Made by a program: the position numbers and the translations under genes. Shown here piece by piece: positions 9,533 through 20,328 of a DNA stretch of 64,000 bases. Every line of letters begins with the position of its first letter. The first letter of the stretch is position 1. The DNA is taken from contig NW_027168320.1 of the NCBI RefSeq assembly GCF_040954835.1, positions 399,501 through 463,500 of the forward strand. The letters are read 5' to 3'. Below the pieces are notes generated by a model that did not search any database, was not told the DNA's origin, and saw nothing but the letters and a program-made list of their open reading frames with translations. This DNA is from Lepisosteus oculatus. Lineage: Eukaryota; Chordata; Actinopteri; Semionotiformes; Lepisosteidae.

Positions 9533-10251
9533 CTTTCTGTCTATTATATACTAAATGTTCTCTTGTCTGTCTCTTGTTTGTATAGAACTGAATGTCCCTG
9601 ACAATGTACTGTTAGTTTTAATTGAAGAACGGCATTTGTGTTCAAATATATCAGACAAGTTTACGTAACTGCTCATGCGACACTCAGTTGTAATTAGTCA
9701 AGAAATAAAGTCGAACAACAGCTGCGGGTTTGATTCTGAACGTATGAGATTTCAGCGCCTTTTACTTCCATTGACAAATGATAGAGATTCGAAGAGAGAT
9801 CCTTCAGACCAGCAAGCAAACCCACGGCTATTTCGGTTTTCTATCTAGGCAACGTTGGTGTCTGCAATAGCATACATGAAAGCGTGATGCAATTTCTGTG
9901 GCTACATTTGTTGCACGTCATGCACAGTAAGAGTGTTTCTAACACCAAATAAAAAGTCAACAATTAGCGATCACGCCTTCTCCTCAGTTAACCCACTGAA
10001 ACCCTTGCTGTTAACAGTTCTTTACTGCGTGGTTTACGAGCACCTACATATCGTGTCGGTTCTTTCAGCTTTATTCATTAGGTTTTCAAAGGCATAAGCC
10101 ACCAGAGGTGCGAACGCAAAATGTGTGGTTATCTGAAGAATTGCTTTCAATGGCAGCGGGTCCAAGCGATTTAGCGTTTTTATAGTACCGGGAAAGGAGA
10201 AACGGCACTTTGCCTTTGCCGCGCAGGCACAAGGCGACGTGCGGCAGACGC

Positions 10252-10318
10252 CGGAGTCGGTAAATTCCGAACCTGCGCGGGGAAGCCCCAACGCACTTAA
10301 CCACTCGGCCACGACAAA
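10252..10318 (-). pseudogene. tRNA-Ser lacking its anticodon arm
   Basis: The D arm, variable arm and T arm of tRNA-Ser are present, but about 19 nt covering the anticodon arm are missing compared with the duplicate at 48638, and the acceptor stem is mispaired. It is dead as a tRNA. Confidence 0.8.
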
Positions 10319-10319
10319 A

Positions 10320-10690
10320 GCGAGCTCGCTGCCGCCGCATTCCTCCTATAATCTAACACGGAGTGCGAGGTGGCTGCGGAAACCTTTTTAAAGTCGCTCT
10401 CCGTTAAAAAAAAAATACCTTTCACAAGATTCGTGCCGGCAGACAGACACGCCTCAGAGGGTTTAAGGCTGGCTTCACGTTCAAATGATAAAGTCCCCCA
10501 GTCCGGATGTCAAAATGCAACTTTGGCAGACAGAAAAAACATCAACAAACCACAAATGGTTTTTACAAGCTGCACCACACTGCACTTTCAAAAGCATTTA
10601 CATTCGTGTTAGACGCAGGAATTGCCTTTGATTTGCGCGCTTACGAACGCCATGGAAAACGAAACAAAACTAAAGCCCTCAGCTCCTGCA
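10320..10690 (+). repeat. Ser-tRNA flanking module, copy 2
   Basis: Same module as 1005-1440, here almost identical in order to 48720-49100 and 44590-44960. It contains no gene. It is followed by a second shared stretch (10690-10900) that also recurs at 6490-6690, 44960-45150, 49090-49290 and, more diverged, at 43330-43540 and in reverse at 38760-38950 and 52780-52985. Confidence 0.75.
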
Positions 10691-12714
10691 CTTGATTATA
10701 TTGCCGTTACGTGTCGAAGCAGGAATTTATGTCATCCTACCACTGCAACACGGGGAATAGAGAGAAATGAGTACACGCTACGAATTGTCTCTAATCAGTC
10801 CCTACAGTTGTAAGGCGCCTGGAAGCGTGCACCCCCATCATTAATCTTTGCGCATCTGTGCAAGGTAAACTCTGGAGCAGTCTTTGAAACGGCTCAAAGG
10901 AAACACGTGATTGATTCCATGTGCATCTGGGGTTCATTTCTTATTTACATTTAATTCAAGGGAAAGGCTTGGGTCAGTTTCAGACGGCCTCCAACAGCGA
11001 GATTCAAGCGCCCCACCTTCAGCCCAATCTGCGCAGCCAGAACGCCAACGGCTCCTATGCTCTCCGGGGTGCGGTTGTGACCCCGTAACCTAAAATGTTG
11101 GTGGCAGACAAATGGAGACTAACAGGTGACGTCCTAGGACATGACTACATTGTGGGGATGGTGACCATTGCTTGGAAAAGAGTGCGAGGCCCCTTTAGAA
11201 AAACATTTTGTTAACAGGCATTCTGCCTCAGCCTAAACACCTATAGCTTGCAAAGCGCATGCTATTAGACAGGCACCTCTGCAAGACCTTAAGAGTCTCT
11301 TAAACTAGTGATAGTAAGGTGTTCCCAATGGGTGATGTTCGGCTTTAAAATCATCTCTCCGTGGAAGCGCCGAGATGCAGCTGTTTAAGGCTTAGAAGCA
11401 GCTGACTGTTTCACTACCTAGCTGATCACTGTCAGTCAGGGAGCTTAGAGGTGAAAAGCCTGTCTGAGAGACAATTCGCCATCGATCAGTTCAATATGTT
11501 CCGTACCAGCTCGGCGCACCCGAGATCATCTTGGTAGCCGTGTAGCTCAGATGAGTGAGAGCTTGTGTGTATTTACCACCGTGATTGGATGCCGGCCCTT
11601 CTCAGGTCACAGTAAACCTTCTGCTCAAAAAAAGTGAGGTAAAACCTCACTCTGCACAGTAAAACCTAAAAAAGTGAGGTTTTATTTAATCTCTGACCAA
11701 GGGAAACGTTTCATTTTTTCAAAGAAATGTTTGTTAAAAAATAAAGTCATAGTTCCATGGGATTCAATCATAGACCGTGTGACATGGAAGTCAGGAACCT
11801 AACCCACTAAAGCACTACAGAAACATTATCGACAGACAATGTACAGCGTGTACTATTCTTGTGTTGCGGTACATGAATATAATTATATCGTTATTAATTT
11901 CTAATTTATAACTTTATTAACTTTATAAATTTATTAACGTTATTAATTAATTTCACGACGCACAGACAGAGCGTGGGGAGCCGCCGCCTGCAAACACGGC
12001 TCCAGGCAGGACTCCGCTCTGCAGGAGCCGCAGAGCAGAGGAGATGGGGGCAGCTTAGCTCCTGTGCAGAGACCTGAGCTGTTGTTGCTGCGGACGCTGT
12101 CTTTTCTGCACTCGGGGTAGGAGTGAATGTTGAGTTGCCCTTAGAAATGAAGCAGAGCACTTCAACGGCACGGGTGTGTGTGTGTGCGCCCTGGTGATTC
12201 TGGGAGACAGATCGAACCTGGGCTAAAAGAGAGGGGGCTTAGCCCTCTTCCATTTACTAGTTCAAAGTTGTACAACCCATTTGTATCTGCTAGGCGGCGC
12301 AGTCGTCGTGCACAAAGAACGCTTTGAAAAGCGTCAAAGGCAAGTCATTCTGAGTTGGTCGTTTGTGTTTTCCGTTCAGACGCGAAATGCTGAAATGATC
12401 TCTCGGCTCCTCGGTTGTCATTTCTGCTCCGTAAAGGAATCACAGCACGCGTCGGCTTCCAGCACGGTGGGTCGGGACACGATGCCGGGGGGTCGGAGAG
12501 AGCGATGTCTTCCTCGTTAGTATAGGACCTGTCACCTGTCCCCACCTGTCACGCGGGAGACCGGGGTACATCAGGACGCGCATTGAAGTGAAAGAAGGAT
12601 GCGCTGCGACATGCACTGTGCAGATCTCGCCACACTAAGAGGTGAGTGGGTCTGTTCGATCACAGCGCTAGGCGAATCCCCAATCCCCTTTTGTGCGTGG
12701 CGACAAAAGAAGTC

Positions 12715-12787
12715 TGTTTTCGCCCGGTTTCAAACCGGGGACCTTTCGCGTGTGAGGCGAACGTGATAACCACTACACTACGGAAAC
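12715..12787 (-). tRNA. tRNA-Val(CAC)
   Basis: A full-length 73 nt gene with anticodon CAC, T stem CCCGG/CCGGG and one mismatch in the acceptor stem (C5 opposite A). The T loop reads TTTGAAA, so C56 is changed. It is the complete partner of the T-arm deletion copy at 4807. Confidence 0.85.
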
Positions 12788-13239
12788 GGTGGTAAGACAT
12801 GCCCAGCGGCCCAGTGCTGAGCTTCGCCAATGCGATTCAGCTGCTTCCAGTGCCTTTATTGGAGTGCGCTGATGGACTGTGCTCTCTCTCCAGAGACCAG
12901 CACGCCTGTCATGGACGGAGCAGGAAAGGCGGCGTCACATTCTACAGCCCTCTCCACGCAATCGACGAAATCGGGCTGCTGACGTGGAGAAAATCGCCTC
13001 TCCAGAAAGTGCAAATATCATCTTGGAGAGTATAGATCCTATTGCCGAAGGTCAGCCCTGTCTACCAGAGTAACCCTCCCACCTCCTGCAGCGATGGTCA
13101 GCTGGTCTCACACGCGAGAAGTTTCGGCTGGAAACAAGCGCCCCCTCTTCTCGCACGTTTTGCACGTTCGAGTAGTTTTAATGCGGCTCCTTCGTACACG
13201 GTGCTGATCTTTTGGAAAGCAGGAGGCAAAACTGACACG

Positions 13240-13311
13240 TTCCCATACCGGGAGTCGAACCAGGGCCGCCTGGGTGAAAACCAGGAATCCTAACCACTAG
13301 ACCATATGGCA
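13240..13311 (-). tRNA. tRNA-Glu(TTC)
   Basis: A full-length 72 nt tRNA-Glu with anticodon TTC and discriminator A. There is one mismatch at acceptor position 2 and one in the T stem. It is the complete partner of the truncated copy at 4441. Confidence 0.85.
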
Positions 13312-13509
13312 GCGAACAACCCTCCTGTTCCCGGCATCATGCAAGCAAACTACATAAATATGAGAAAACGCAAGAGAGTTGTCACTCAAAGTGTCGAAGG
13401 GTCGATGTATACTGGGACTCAGTTGAAATGCAACGTCAGGACTTTTCCGTTTATGTCACACGAAGAGAGCACAGCCTTTTCCGCCCTGCCACGTGTGTAT
13501 CGGTAACTC

Positions 13510-13581
13510 GCCGTGATCGTATAGTGGTCAGTACTTTGCGTTGTGGCCGCAACAACCCTGGTTCAAATCTGGGTCACGGCA
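13510..13581 (+). tRNA. tRNA-His(GTG), mirror copy
   Basis: A complete tRNA-His with acceptor GCCGTGA/TCACGGC and anticodon GTG. The T stem pairs throughout using two G-T wobbles. It differs from the 4168 copy only at a few T-arm bases. This is the one locus for which both arms of IR1 keep a plausible gene. Confidence 0.9.
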
Positions 13582-14153
13582 GAATAGGGGCGTCTGCTTT
13601 TACTACTTGCATGAATGAAGGCAAAAAAAAGCCAATCGATGTGAACGAACGGCGCTTTACAGAGGAGTACTGCCTGACTGGATCGTTGATGAACGACAGA
13701 GGCCACTCCGACCTCTTCTCGGGTTTCTTCAATGACTTACTAAGGATCTTCTTCACATTCGCCCATGCAGGGGAAGCCAGTTACACCAAAGCAAACGCAG
13801 GAAAGTGCATTTCATGCAGAGACCAGGAGGGACCTGTTTACACCAAGAGTGGTCGGAGTATGGAACAATGCGCCCAGCCCTGTTGCTGGAGTCGATTCTT
13901 GATTAGATTTTGGGCTCACTAAGAGGCCCCCGCTGGGTACTAATCTTTCTGTTGTTCTCGCAGGTGTTGCGCTGCTTTTGAGCCGACAGCTCGTCTTGTT
14001 CTGTCGGGACAGCCCAATTGCAAATGATCGGCTCCAGGTACAGAAAAAACGTGCGTTTGGTACAAGAGTGCATGAACGCACCGGAAGTACATTGGGAACA
14101 AATGACTGGTGGTTCAAGACCTCTGTGAAGTGCAGGAGCGTGCAAGAAGAGGC

Positions 14154-14226
14154 TGTTTGCATCCAGTCTCGAACCTGGGACCTTTCGCATGTTAGGCAAA
14201 CATGATAACCACTACACTACGGAAAC
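14154..14226 (-). pseudogene. tRNA-Val(AAC), damaged mirror copy
   Basis: The anticodon arm with AAC and the D arm are intact. The acceptor 3' strand (TGCAAAC) mispairs at position 5, and the T stem has two mismatches. The intact partner is at 3521. Confidence 0.75.
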
Positions 14227-14335
14227 CTGTACGGTTTGTTGCTGGTGTATCGCTTGCGTTTCGGGCTGAGAAAGGGACGCGTCATTTTAGGTAGGGGGCG
14301 CTGGAGAGAGGAACAAAGGGAGCGATGAAACAAAA

Positions 14336-14371
14336 TGCCGAAACCCGGGATCGAGCCAGGGACCTTTAGAA
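14336..14371 (-). pseudogene. tRNA-Phe 3'-half relic, mirror copy
   Basis: Same half-gene as 3376-3411. Here the variable and T arm read GGTCCCTGGCTCGATCCCGG, closer to a functional T arm than the left copy, but there is still no 5' half. Confidence 0.7.
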
Positions 14372-14903
14372 CATACTCTCACGAATCGTTAGAATATGTG
14401 CGTTTGATCATCAATTGCGTAACAACCACATTCGTTCGACTTGAGCCATCAAGCTCATAGTTTTCAAATCTTGAAAGCTGTCATTGAGCACATCATAGTC
14501 TGCAGTACGCGCCGTAACTTGCGTACTTCAACAGAAAGAAGAGCAGACAGCTCCATAAATATGCGAGGCGCAGAGAGTGCAAGGCGAGCCGCACACGTTT
14601 CGGTGGCTGAGAGAGGGCAGTTTTTGCTTCTGCATTTCCCAAGTAAGGACGCATGACAACAAGCGATTGCGGTGCTCATTTACGACATAGTGGTGATGAG
14701 TTTTCAGTACGTGTTCTTTTGAACGAGCAATGAGGTTGCTGCCTTGGACAGCTGACTGCACGCTCTCATTGTGCCACGTGATGAGTATTCACCAGGCTCG
14801 TTCAGTCATTAGTCACATTCCATCGTTTGCTATAAGCAGATGCTGCAAGGTGATGTGGATATCAGTTCTCAGTCTTGTGGACGAGGACAAAAAGAGCACA
14901 CAA

Positions 14904-14975
14904 GGGCTCAGCCGGGAGTTGAACCCGGGACCTCCCACACCCTAAGCGAGAATCATACCCCTAAACCAATGAGCC
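14904..14975 (-). tRNA. tRNA-Pro(AGG)
   Basis: A complete 72 nt tRNA-Pro with anticodon AGG, perfect T stem CCGGG/CCCGG around TTCAACT, and acceptor GGCTCAT paired with CTGAGCC with one mismatch. It is the better of the two Pro copies. Confidence 0.9.
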
Positions 14976-15055
14976 ACGGCAGCACTTTCTATTTTATCCT
15001 GTCAGCGAGCTTGAGGACGGGGGAGAGGCGTCATTCGCTCGTCCAGTCAGACCTT

Positions 15056-15121
15056 TAGCTTGCATGGTACAGCGCTCGCTTTGCATGCGAGAGGTAGCGG
15101 GATCGTTTCCCACGTCCTCCA
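15056..15121 (+). pseudogene. tRNA-Ala(TGC), 5' truncated
   Basis: It matches tRNA-Ala from the D arm to the 3' end, but the acceptor 5' strand is replaced by CAGACCTT because a segment of roughly 115 bp, present at about 2571-2690 in the left arm, is deleted. The acceptor stem cannot form. Confidence 0.8.
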
Positions 15122-15535
15122 GGTGTGTGCTTAGAGCTTGATGTGCTGAAAGGTGTCCTTTAGCCTGTGGTCACACCTTGCATGGAGAGCGTCATGCAGC
15201 TGTCAATCATTTCGCAGCCACGCCCCCTCTTCATCTTCTCTCTGCCTTAAGCGTCTCCGCCACTCTCTCTTGACATTTCATGTCAGCATGTCAGAAGTCC
15301 GAGTGACGTTTTTAATGGCTGAGTGAGGGCACGATGCTGAAGCAGAGAGGCCACTTCAGCCAGAGAGACTTGTGCTAGGTGAGATCTGAAAAACGGACTC
15401 GCAACAGAAACAGACCAAAAAAGTATCGGTGAGATCAAAAGGCAAATGCAACATCCAGCAGAGGGCGTCTGAAGATTAGGGAACGGGCGACTGAAATCCA
15501 TATGAGGCAAACTTTCCGGCTGTGCACTGCAGCTG

Positions 15536-15607
15536 GCCTCGTTGGCGTAGTTGGTAGCGCGTCAGTCTCTTTATCTGAAGGTCCTGAGTTTGATCCTCAC
15601 ACGGGGC
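15536..15607 (+). tRNA. tRNA with elongator-Met body but CTT anticodon, mirror copy
   Basis: Same 72 nt sequence as 2013-2084 except for one D-arm base (GCGCGTC here). It has the same CTCTTTA loop and CTT anticodon, and a TTTT run follows within 20 nt. Retention of the odd anticodon in both arms shows that the change predates the inversion. Confidence 0.75.
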
Positions 15608-16549
15608 ATGGCTGCTTGCTCTTTTCAAACACTTGCGGCAACTGTTCGCTCATAACCACGTCTGGAATGCGTGACCTTTACACGGGGGAGAAGCAATGCC
15701 GCATCCCTTTTCTAAAGAACATTCATATTCAGAAATAAGTCAAGAAATTTGCCATTACTTTTGCTGTCAGCCTGCCCATGTTGCCAAAGAAAGATTCACT
15801 CGGCGTCAACATGACAGAAAAGCGATCACTTGAAAACACTGTTCCACACTCCGTAAGCAAGAACTTCAGTGTTTGCAGTCACCCGATATGCCGATAGTCA
15901 AAGGAGCACAAAACACGAAGCGTCAAAAGACAAGATGAGTTGATGGAAAGACCGTTGAATTGATGAGCACAAAAGTTCAGCTCGTACAATAGGCAACGAA
16001 GGTCCCGGCGTCATCATCGCACTTGAAAGGACTGCCTTGCAGACTAAGGGCAGTGGGAGGTTGCTGTTTTGAGATGGAGGCATTGGGATGGTGGGCCGAG
16101 ATCTATTCTTCTTAAGGAATTCTTCATCGTGAAAGATCGGTCCACAGGTCATCCAAAGAACTTACAAATTTTTTGGACTCAGGGAATCACGTCTTGAAAA
16201 TACGGCTTGGACGCGTAACGGCATTCTATCCAACTATCCAACTGCAGGACTTGAGGGTTTTTTGTGCTTTGTTCTGTTTTCGTTGACATCGCATTCGTAA
16301 GAGCGTCAAAAAAAGGCAATTCCAGCATCTAACACGAATAAAAGGGCTATTGAAACTGCAGGGCTGCGCAGCTTCTAAAATCCTTGCACACAATTCTCCG
16401 TTATTGTTACTTCCTTCTTTCTGTCTAACAAAGTTCCCTTTTCCTAACCGGACGGGGAGACTTTATCATTCCAACTTGAAGCCAGCCTTAAGTCCTCTGA
16501 GGCGCATTTGTCTGCTAGCATGCTTTTGTGAAAGTTCAAATTTGGAAAA

Positions 16550-16803
16550 ACACAATCTGTGGCGTTTAGCGTGACATAGTCTTGCAGGCATCGTGCTGTC
16601 TCACTGCAATACTATACCGCTGGAGGAAACAGTCCATCTGGCCATGAAACTCATTTGAACGTCTAGCTACAGCAATATCATGATTTATTCAGGATGTGTG
16701 GAATCAGCACGTCCCGGAGACAGCTTCCGAAATCGTGAGCATTCTCTGGTGGTGTCCTGCTGGGATCCTGTGGGCGTGTGTTGGTGGTATAGTGGTGAGC
16801 ATG
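16550..16803 (-). repeat. Inverted fragment of the U4 / tRNA-Gly unit
   Basis: Reverse complement of unit positions equal to about 18617-18862. It ends at 16803 inside the tRNA-Gly(TCC) gene. It has no U4 gene. Confidence 0.85.
16777..16803 (+). pseudogene. tRNA-Gly(TCC) 5' fragment at a junction
   Basis: The acceptor 5' strand and D arm of tRNA-Gly(TCC), ending GGTGAGCAT, are joined directly to the flank of a different gene, tRNA-Gly(GCC). The anticodon arm and 3' half are gone. Confidence 0.85.
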
Positions 16804-16813
16804 CAAAAGCCAC

Positions 16814-16884
16814 TGCATTGGTCAGGAATCGAACCCGAGCCTCTTACTTGGCAGGCAAGAATTCTTCCACTGAACCACCAATGC
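16814..16884 (-). tRNA. tRNA-Gly(GCC)
   Basis: A complete 71 nt tRNA-Gly with acceptor GCATTGG/CCAATGC, anticodon GCC and discriminator A. The anticodon stem was changed by paired substitutions (CTTGC/GTAAG) that keep it base paired. The T stem pairs, with TTCGATT in the loop, and TTTT follows within 10 nt. It decodes GGC and GGU. A more decayed relative is at 62462. Confidence 0.9.
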
Positions 16885-16984
16885 TCAATACCTGTACCTT
16901 CAAAAAAGACGCTTTTTTGGTGCTCTGTTCAAAAAGCGTCGACATCTGTTTCCAGCTGCAAAATGCCATCCGCGGACGCTGAAG

Positions 16985-17111
16985 AATTTATTTATTTAGA
17001 CACCGCTCAGAATCCCCTGTAAGATTCTCCCTCAGTTCCTTTGAGCAGTGTTTTACCTCTTTCAAAAGGTTTCACTTTCCTAGTCACATTCCAAGGCTCA
17101 TCGAACCCGGG
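16985..17111 (+). repeat. Partial U4-unit segment with deleted tRNA-Gly
   Basis: It matches the unit from the point equal to 18452 (ACACCGCTCAGAATCCC) up to the tRNA-Gly locus, but only about ten bases of the tRNA T arm (CGAACCCGGG, 17101-17111) remain before the next unit begins. The first unit of the array is thus not preceded by a tRNA-Gly(TCC) gene. Confidence 0.75.
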
Positions 17112-17532
17112 CTGTTTCCTCCAGCGGTATAGTATTGCAGTGAGACAGCAAGATGCCTGCAAGACTATGTCACGCTAAACGCCACAGATTGTGTTTGTCC
17201 GTTCGTGTCAGTCGTCCTGCAACCACGGGAAGTGGGACACAAACATGCTGCAATGCTTTCAAGACGTTAGGATTTGTTTGTGTAACATCCGAGAAGAGTA
17301 CTTGTGGCTTGAATGTGAACTGTACGTGCCCGCCCCCTTTCCTCTGTAGTGCATGAGTTCCTCCCGGCACGCCCTTCGTCATTGTTCTGTCATCTTGTAT
17401 TTAAAGGCTTGTATTTCTGCTGCTGAAAATAAGCAACGGTTTTCTCACAACGCCCTTTGTTTCCGACGGAGCCCTTGTCTGTCATGAAATTCTTCAAAAC
17501 CTCAAACTAGAAGAAGACGACAAATATGAAGC

Positions 17533-17551
17533 GTTACCGCAACGACATGCC
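17533..17551 (+). promoter_or_regulatory. Candidate proximal sequence element (PSE) of the U4 gene
   Basis: GTTACCGCAACGACATGCC lies 56-74 nt upstream of the U4 start, the usual place of the vertebrate snRNA PSE bound by SNAPc, and resembles the TTACCGTAA core. There is no TATA box at -30, as expected for a Pol II snRNA gene. It is repeated at 19219, 20905 and 22591. Confidence 0.6.
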
Positions 17552-17606
17552 ATGAGACGATCGATAACGATTTCCATAGGATCCCCGCGGTTGCCTGGCA
17601 ACCGTC

Positions 17607-17751
17607 AGCTTTGCGCAGTGGCAGTATCGTAGCCTGTGAGGTTTAGCCGAGGCGCGATTATTGCTAGTTGAAAACTTTTCCCAATACCCCGCTTCCGCCG
17701 GTTTGCAATACAATCGGCGAAAGCAATTTTTGACAGTTTCGTCAGAGACTG
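17607..17751 (+). ncRNA. rnu4: U4 spliceosomal snRNA, copy 1
   Basis: U4 pairs with U6 in the U4/U6.U5 tri-snRNP and keeps U6 inactive until spliceosome activation. The 145 nt sequence begins AGCTTTGCGCAGTGGCAGTA and contains the 5' stem-loop, the TTGAAAACTTTTCCCAATAC region, a central stem-loop, the Sm site AATTTTTG and a 3' terminal stem-loop. The three-base bulge of the 5' stem-loop kink-turn reads TGT where human U4 has AAT; the last base, T, is the same. In this copy the 3' stem has one T-G pair (CAGTTTC), unlike the other copies. A 3' box follows at 17760. Confidence 0.95.
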
Positions 17752-17759
17752 AGCAAGGT

Positions 17760-17772
17760 GTTTAAAGACAGA
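17760..17772 (+). promoter_or_regulatory. snRNA 3' box
   Basis: GTTTAAAGACAGA fits the vertebrate snRNA 3' box consensus GTTT(N0-3)AAARNNAGA and starts 8 nt after the U4 end. This supports real Integrator-dependent U4 genes over processed pseudogenes. It is repeated at 19446 and 21132 and is lost in the fourth copy. Confidence 0.85.
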
Positions 17773-18570
17773 TTTGGTCATGGTGACATCATGGTAGAAA
17801 GAAACGAGCTTGTTACGTCTCAACAGAAACGCTCCTTAGCTCTTTCAGCGTTATGCAGAGAACAGCGTCTGTCGAGATCACTTTTGAGTCAGCGCGAAAC
17901 GCCGTGTGCTGTCAGTTTGATTTCATATTGCTCGTAGCGGCGCCCGGCTTTTGTCTGTCAAACGTTAGGTTGCGCTTCTTCATGCTGCATCGTCGGCATG
18001 AGTGGAGCTTTTTAAACGTCTGTACTTACTGCGCCCCATAAGAAATGGTTTGTCCCCGTTCAAAAGAGATTGTGCGATGTCCTGCAGCGTTCGCAAAGCA
18101 AACCTTTGACAGTTTGAAAAGAGGAATTTATTCTGCTTCCTGTGCGTGCAGTAGTTACAAAGTTGAACGTCTTTACACGATGTGCTGCAGTTTTCAGTGG
18201 GCGGGCTTTGTCAGATGGCTTGGAAAAACGCACTGAGACATCACGAGCAGTGTCCGGCATGTTTTCTGTGTATAGCTGTCTTTTAACGCATACAGAATTC
18301 ATTCGAAATCATTGATTTCTCCTATTAACAAGGGTCCCTTTTTGAACCTGCCAGAAGCATTCTTTCAATGTAACAGATTTACTCCGGGGAAAGGCAGCAT
18401 GACATTGAAAGTAGCTCAAGCTTTCAGCACCCGTATCGGACTGCGTGTATGCAGACACCGCTCAGAATCCCCTGTAAGATTCTCCTTCAATTCCGTTTTG
18501 CTCTTTCAAAAGGCTTCGCTTTGCTAGTCACAATCCAAGGCTCATGACAGCATTTGGAACCAATCGGCAC

Positions 18571-18642
18571 TGCGTTGGCCGGGAATCGAACCCGGGTCAA
18601 CTGCTTGGAAGGCAGCTATGCTCACCACTATACCACCAACGC
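18571..18642 (-). tRNA. tRNA-Gly(TCC), unit 1
   Basis: A complete 72 nt tRNA-Gly with acceptor GCGTTGG/CCAACGC, anticodon TCC, T stem CCGGG/CCCGG and discriminator A. It is identical to the common vertebrate gene over most of its length. I see no TTTT run in the first 30 nt downstream, so termination may be inefficient or use a weaker signal. Confidence 0.95.
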
Positions 18643-19292
18643 ACGCCCACAGGCGCCCTGCAGGACACCACCAGAGAATGCTCACGATTTCGGAAGCTGT
18701 CTCCGGGACGTGCTGATTCCACACATCCTGAATAAATCATGATATTGTTAGTTGCTGTAGCTAGACGTTCAAATGAGTTTCATGGCCAGATGGACTGTTT
18801 CCTCCAGCGGTATAGTATTGCAGTGAGACAGCACGATGCCTGCAAGACTATGTCACGCTAAACGCCACAGATTGTGTTTGTCCGTTCGTGTCAGTCGTCC
18901 TGCAGCCACGGGAAGTGGGACACAAACATGCTGCAATGCTTTCAAGACGTTAGGATTTGTTTGTGTAACATCCGAGAAGAGTACTTGTGGCTTGAATGTG
19001 AACTGTACGTGCCCGCCCCCTTTCCTCTGTAGTGCATGAGTTCCTCCCGGCACGCCCTTCGTCATTGTTCTGTCATCTTGTATTTAAAGGGTTGTATTTC
19101 TGCTGCTGAAAATAAGCAACGGTTTTCTCACAACGCCCTTTGTTCCCAACGGAGCCCTTGTCTGTCATGAAATTCTTCAAAACCTCAAGCTAGAAGAAGA
19201 AGACGACAAATATGAAGCGTTACCGCAACGACATGCCATGAGACGATCGATAACGATTTCCATAGGATCCCCGCGGTTGCCTGGCAACCGTC

Positions 19293-19437
19293 AGCTTTGC
19301 GCAGTGGCAGTATCGTAGCCTGTGAGGTTTAGCCGAGGCGCGATTATTGCTAGTTGAAAACTTTTCCCAATACCCCGCTTCCGCCGGTTTGCAATACAAT
19401 CGGCGAAAGCAATTTTTGACAGTCTCGTCAGAGACTG
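19293..19437 (+). ncRNA. rnu4: U4 spliceosomal snRNA, copy 2
   Basis: Same 145 nt gene as copy 1. The 3' terminal stem is perfect (CAGTCTC/GAGACTG). The PSE candidate is at 19219-19237 and the 3' box at 19446-19458. It looks functional. Confidence 0.95.
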
Positions 19438-20256
19438 AGCAAGGTGTTTAAAGACAGATTTGGTCATGGTGACATCATGGTAGAAAGAAACGAGCTTGTT
19501 ACGTCTCAACAGAAACGCTCTTTAGCTCTTTCAGCGTTATGCAGAGAACAGCGTCTGTCGAGATCACTTTTGAGTCAGCGCGAAACGCCGTGTGCTGTCA
19601 GTATGATTTCATATTGCTCGTAGCGGCGCCCGGCTTTTGTCTGTCAAACGTTAGGTTGCGCTTCTTCATGCTGCATCGTCGGCATGAGTGGAGCTTTTTA
19701 AACGTCTGTACTTACTGCGCCCCATAAGAAATGGTTTGTCCCCGTTCAAAAGAGATTGTGCGATGTCCTGCAGCGTTCGCAAAGCAAACCTTTGACAGTT
19801 TGAAAAGAGGAATTTATTCTGCTTCCTGTGCGTGCAGTAGTTACAAAGTTGAACGTCTTTACACGATGTGCTGCAGTTTTCAGTGGGCGGGCTTTGTCAG
19901 ATGGCTTGGAAAAACGCACTGAGACATCATGAGCAGTGTCCGGCATGTTTTCTGTGTATAGCTGTCTTTTAACGCATACAGAATTCATTCGAAATCATTG
20001 ATTTCTCCTATTAACAAGGGTCCCTTTTTGAACCTGCCAGAAGCATTCTTTCAATGTAACAGATTTACTCCGGGGAAAGGCAGCATGACATTGAGAGTAG
20101 CTCAAGCTTTCAGCACCCGTATCGGACTGCGTGTATGCAGACACCGCTCAGAATCCCCTGTAAGATTCTCCTTCAATTCCGTTTTGCTCTTTCAAAAGGC
20201 TTCGCTTTGCTAGTCACAATCCAAGGCTCATGACAGCATTTGGAACCAATCGGCAC

Positions 20257-20328
20257 TGCGTTGGCCGGGAATCGAACCCGGGTCAACTGCTTGGAAGGCA
20301 GCTATGCTCACCACTATACCACCAACGC
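20257..20328 (-). tRNA. tRNA-Gly(TCC), unit 2
   Basis: Identical to the unit 1 gene across the tRNA. It converges with U4 copy 2 and diverges from U4 copy 3. Confidence 0.95.

Larger units (their letters stand above)
6436..11191 (+). repeat. Spacer of IR1
   Basis: Sequence between the two arms. From 6487 on it is a direct duplicate of 44960-50042. It carries tRNA-Ser(GCT), a Thr relic, an Asn relic, Arg(ACG) and two Ser relics. No protein gene is visible. Gaps of more than 300 bp (6488-7476, 8331-9181, 9533-10251, 10319-11191) hold only modules shared with the duplicate. Confidence 0.8.
11192..16545 (-). repeat. Inverted repeat IR1, right arm (about 5.35 kb)
   Basis: Reverse complement of 1086-6435. 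It keeps complete Val(CAC), Glu, His and Pro genes, while its Ala gene is truncated and its Val(AAC) gene is damaged. 11192-11625 is also shared in direct orientation with 49605-50042. Gaps above 300 bp (11611-12714, 12788-13239, 13582-14153, 14372-14903, 15122-15535, 15608-16545) show no gene. Confidence 0.9.

Noticed and set aside
13100-13140. A further tRNA-Val(CAC) fragment (CTCACACGCGAGAAG...GGAAACA)
   Set aside because: Only about 35 scattered matching bases and no arm that folds; left out of the feature list.
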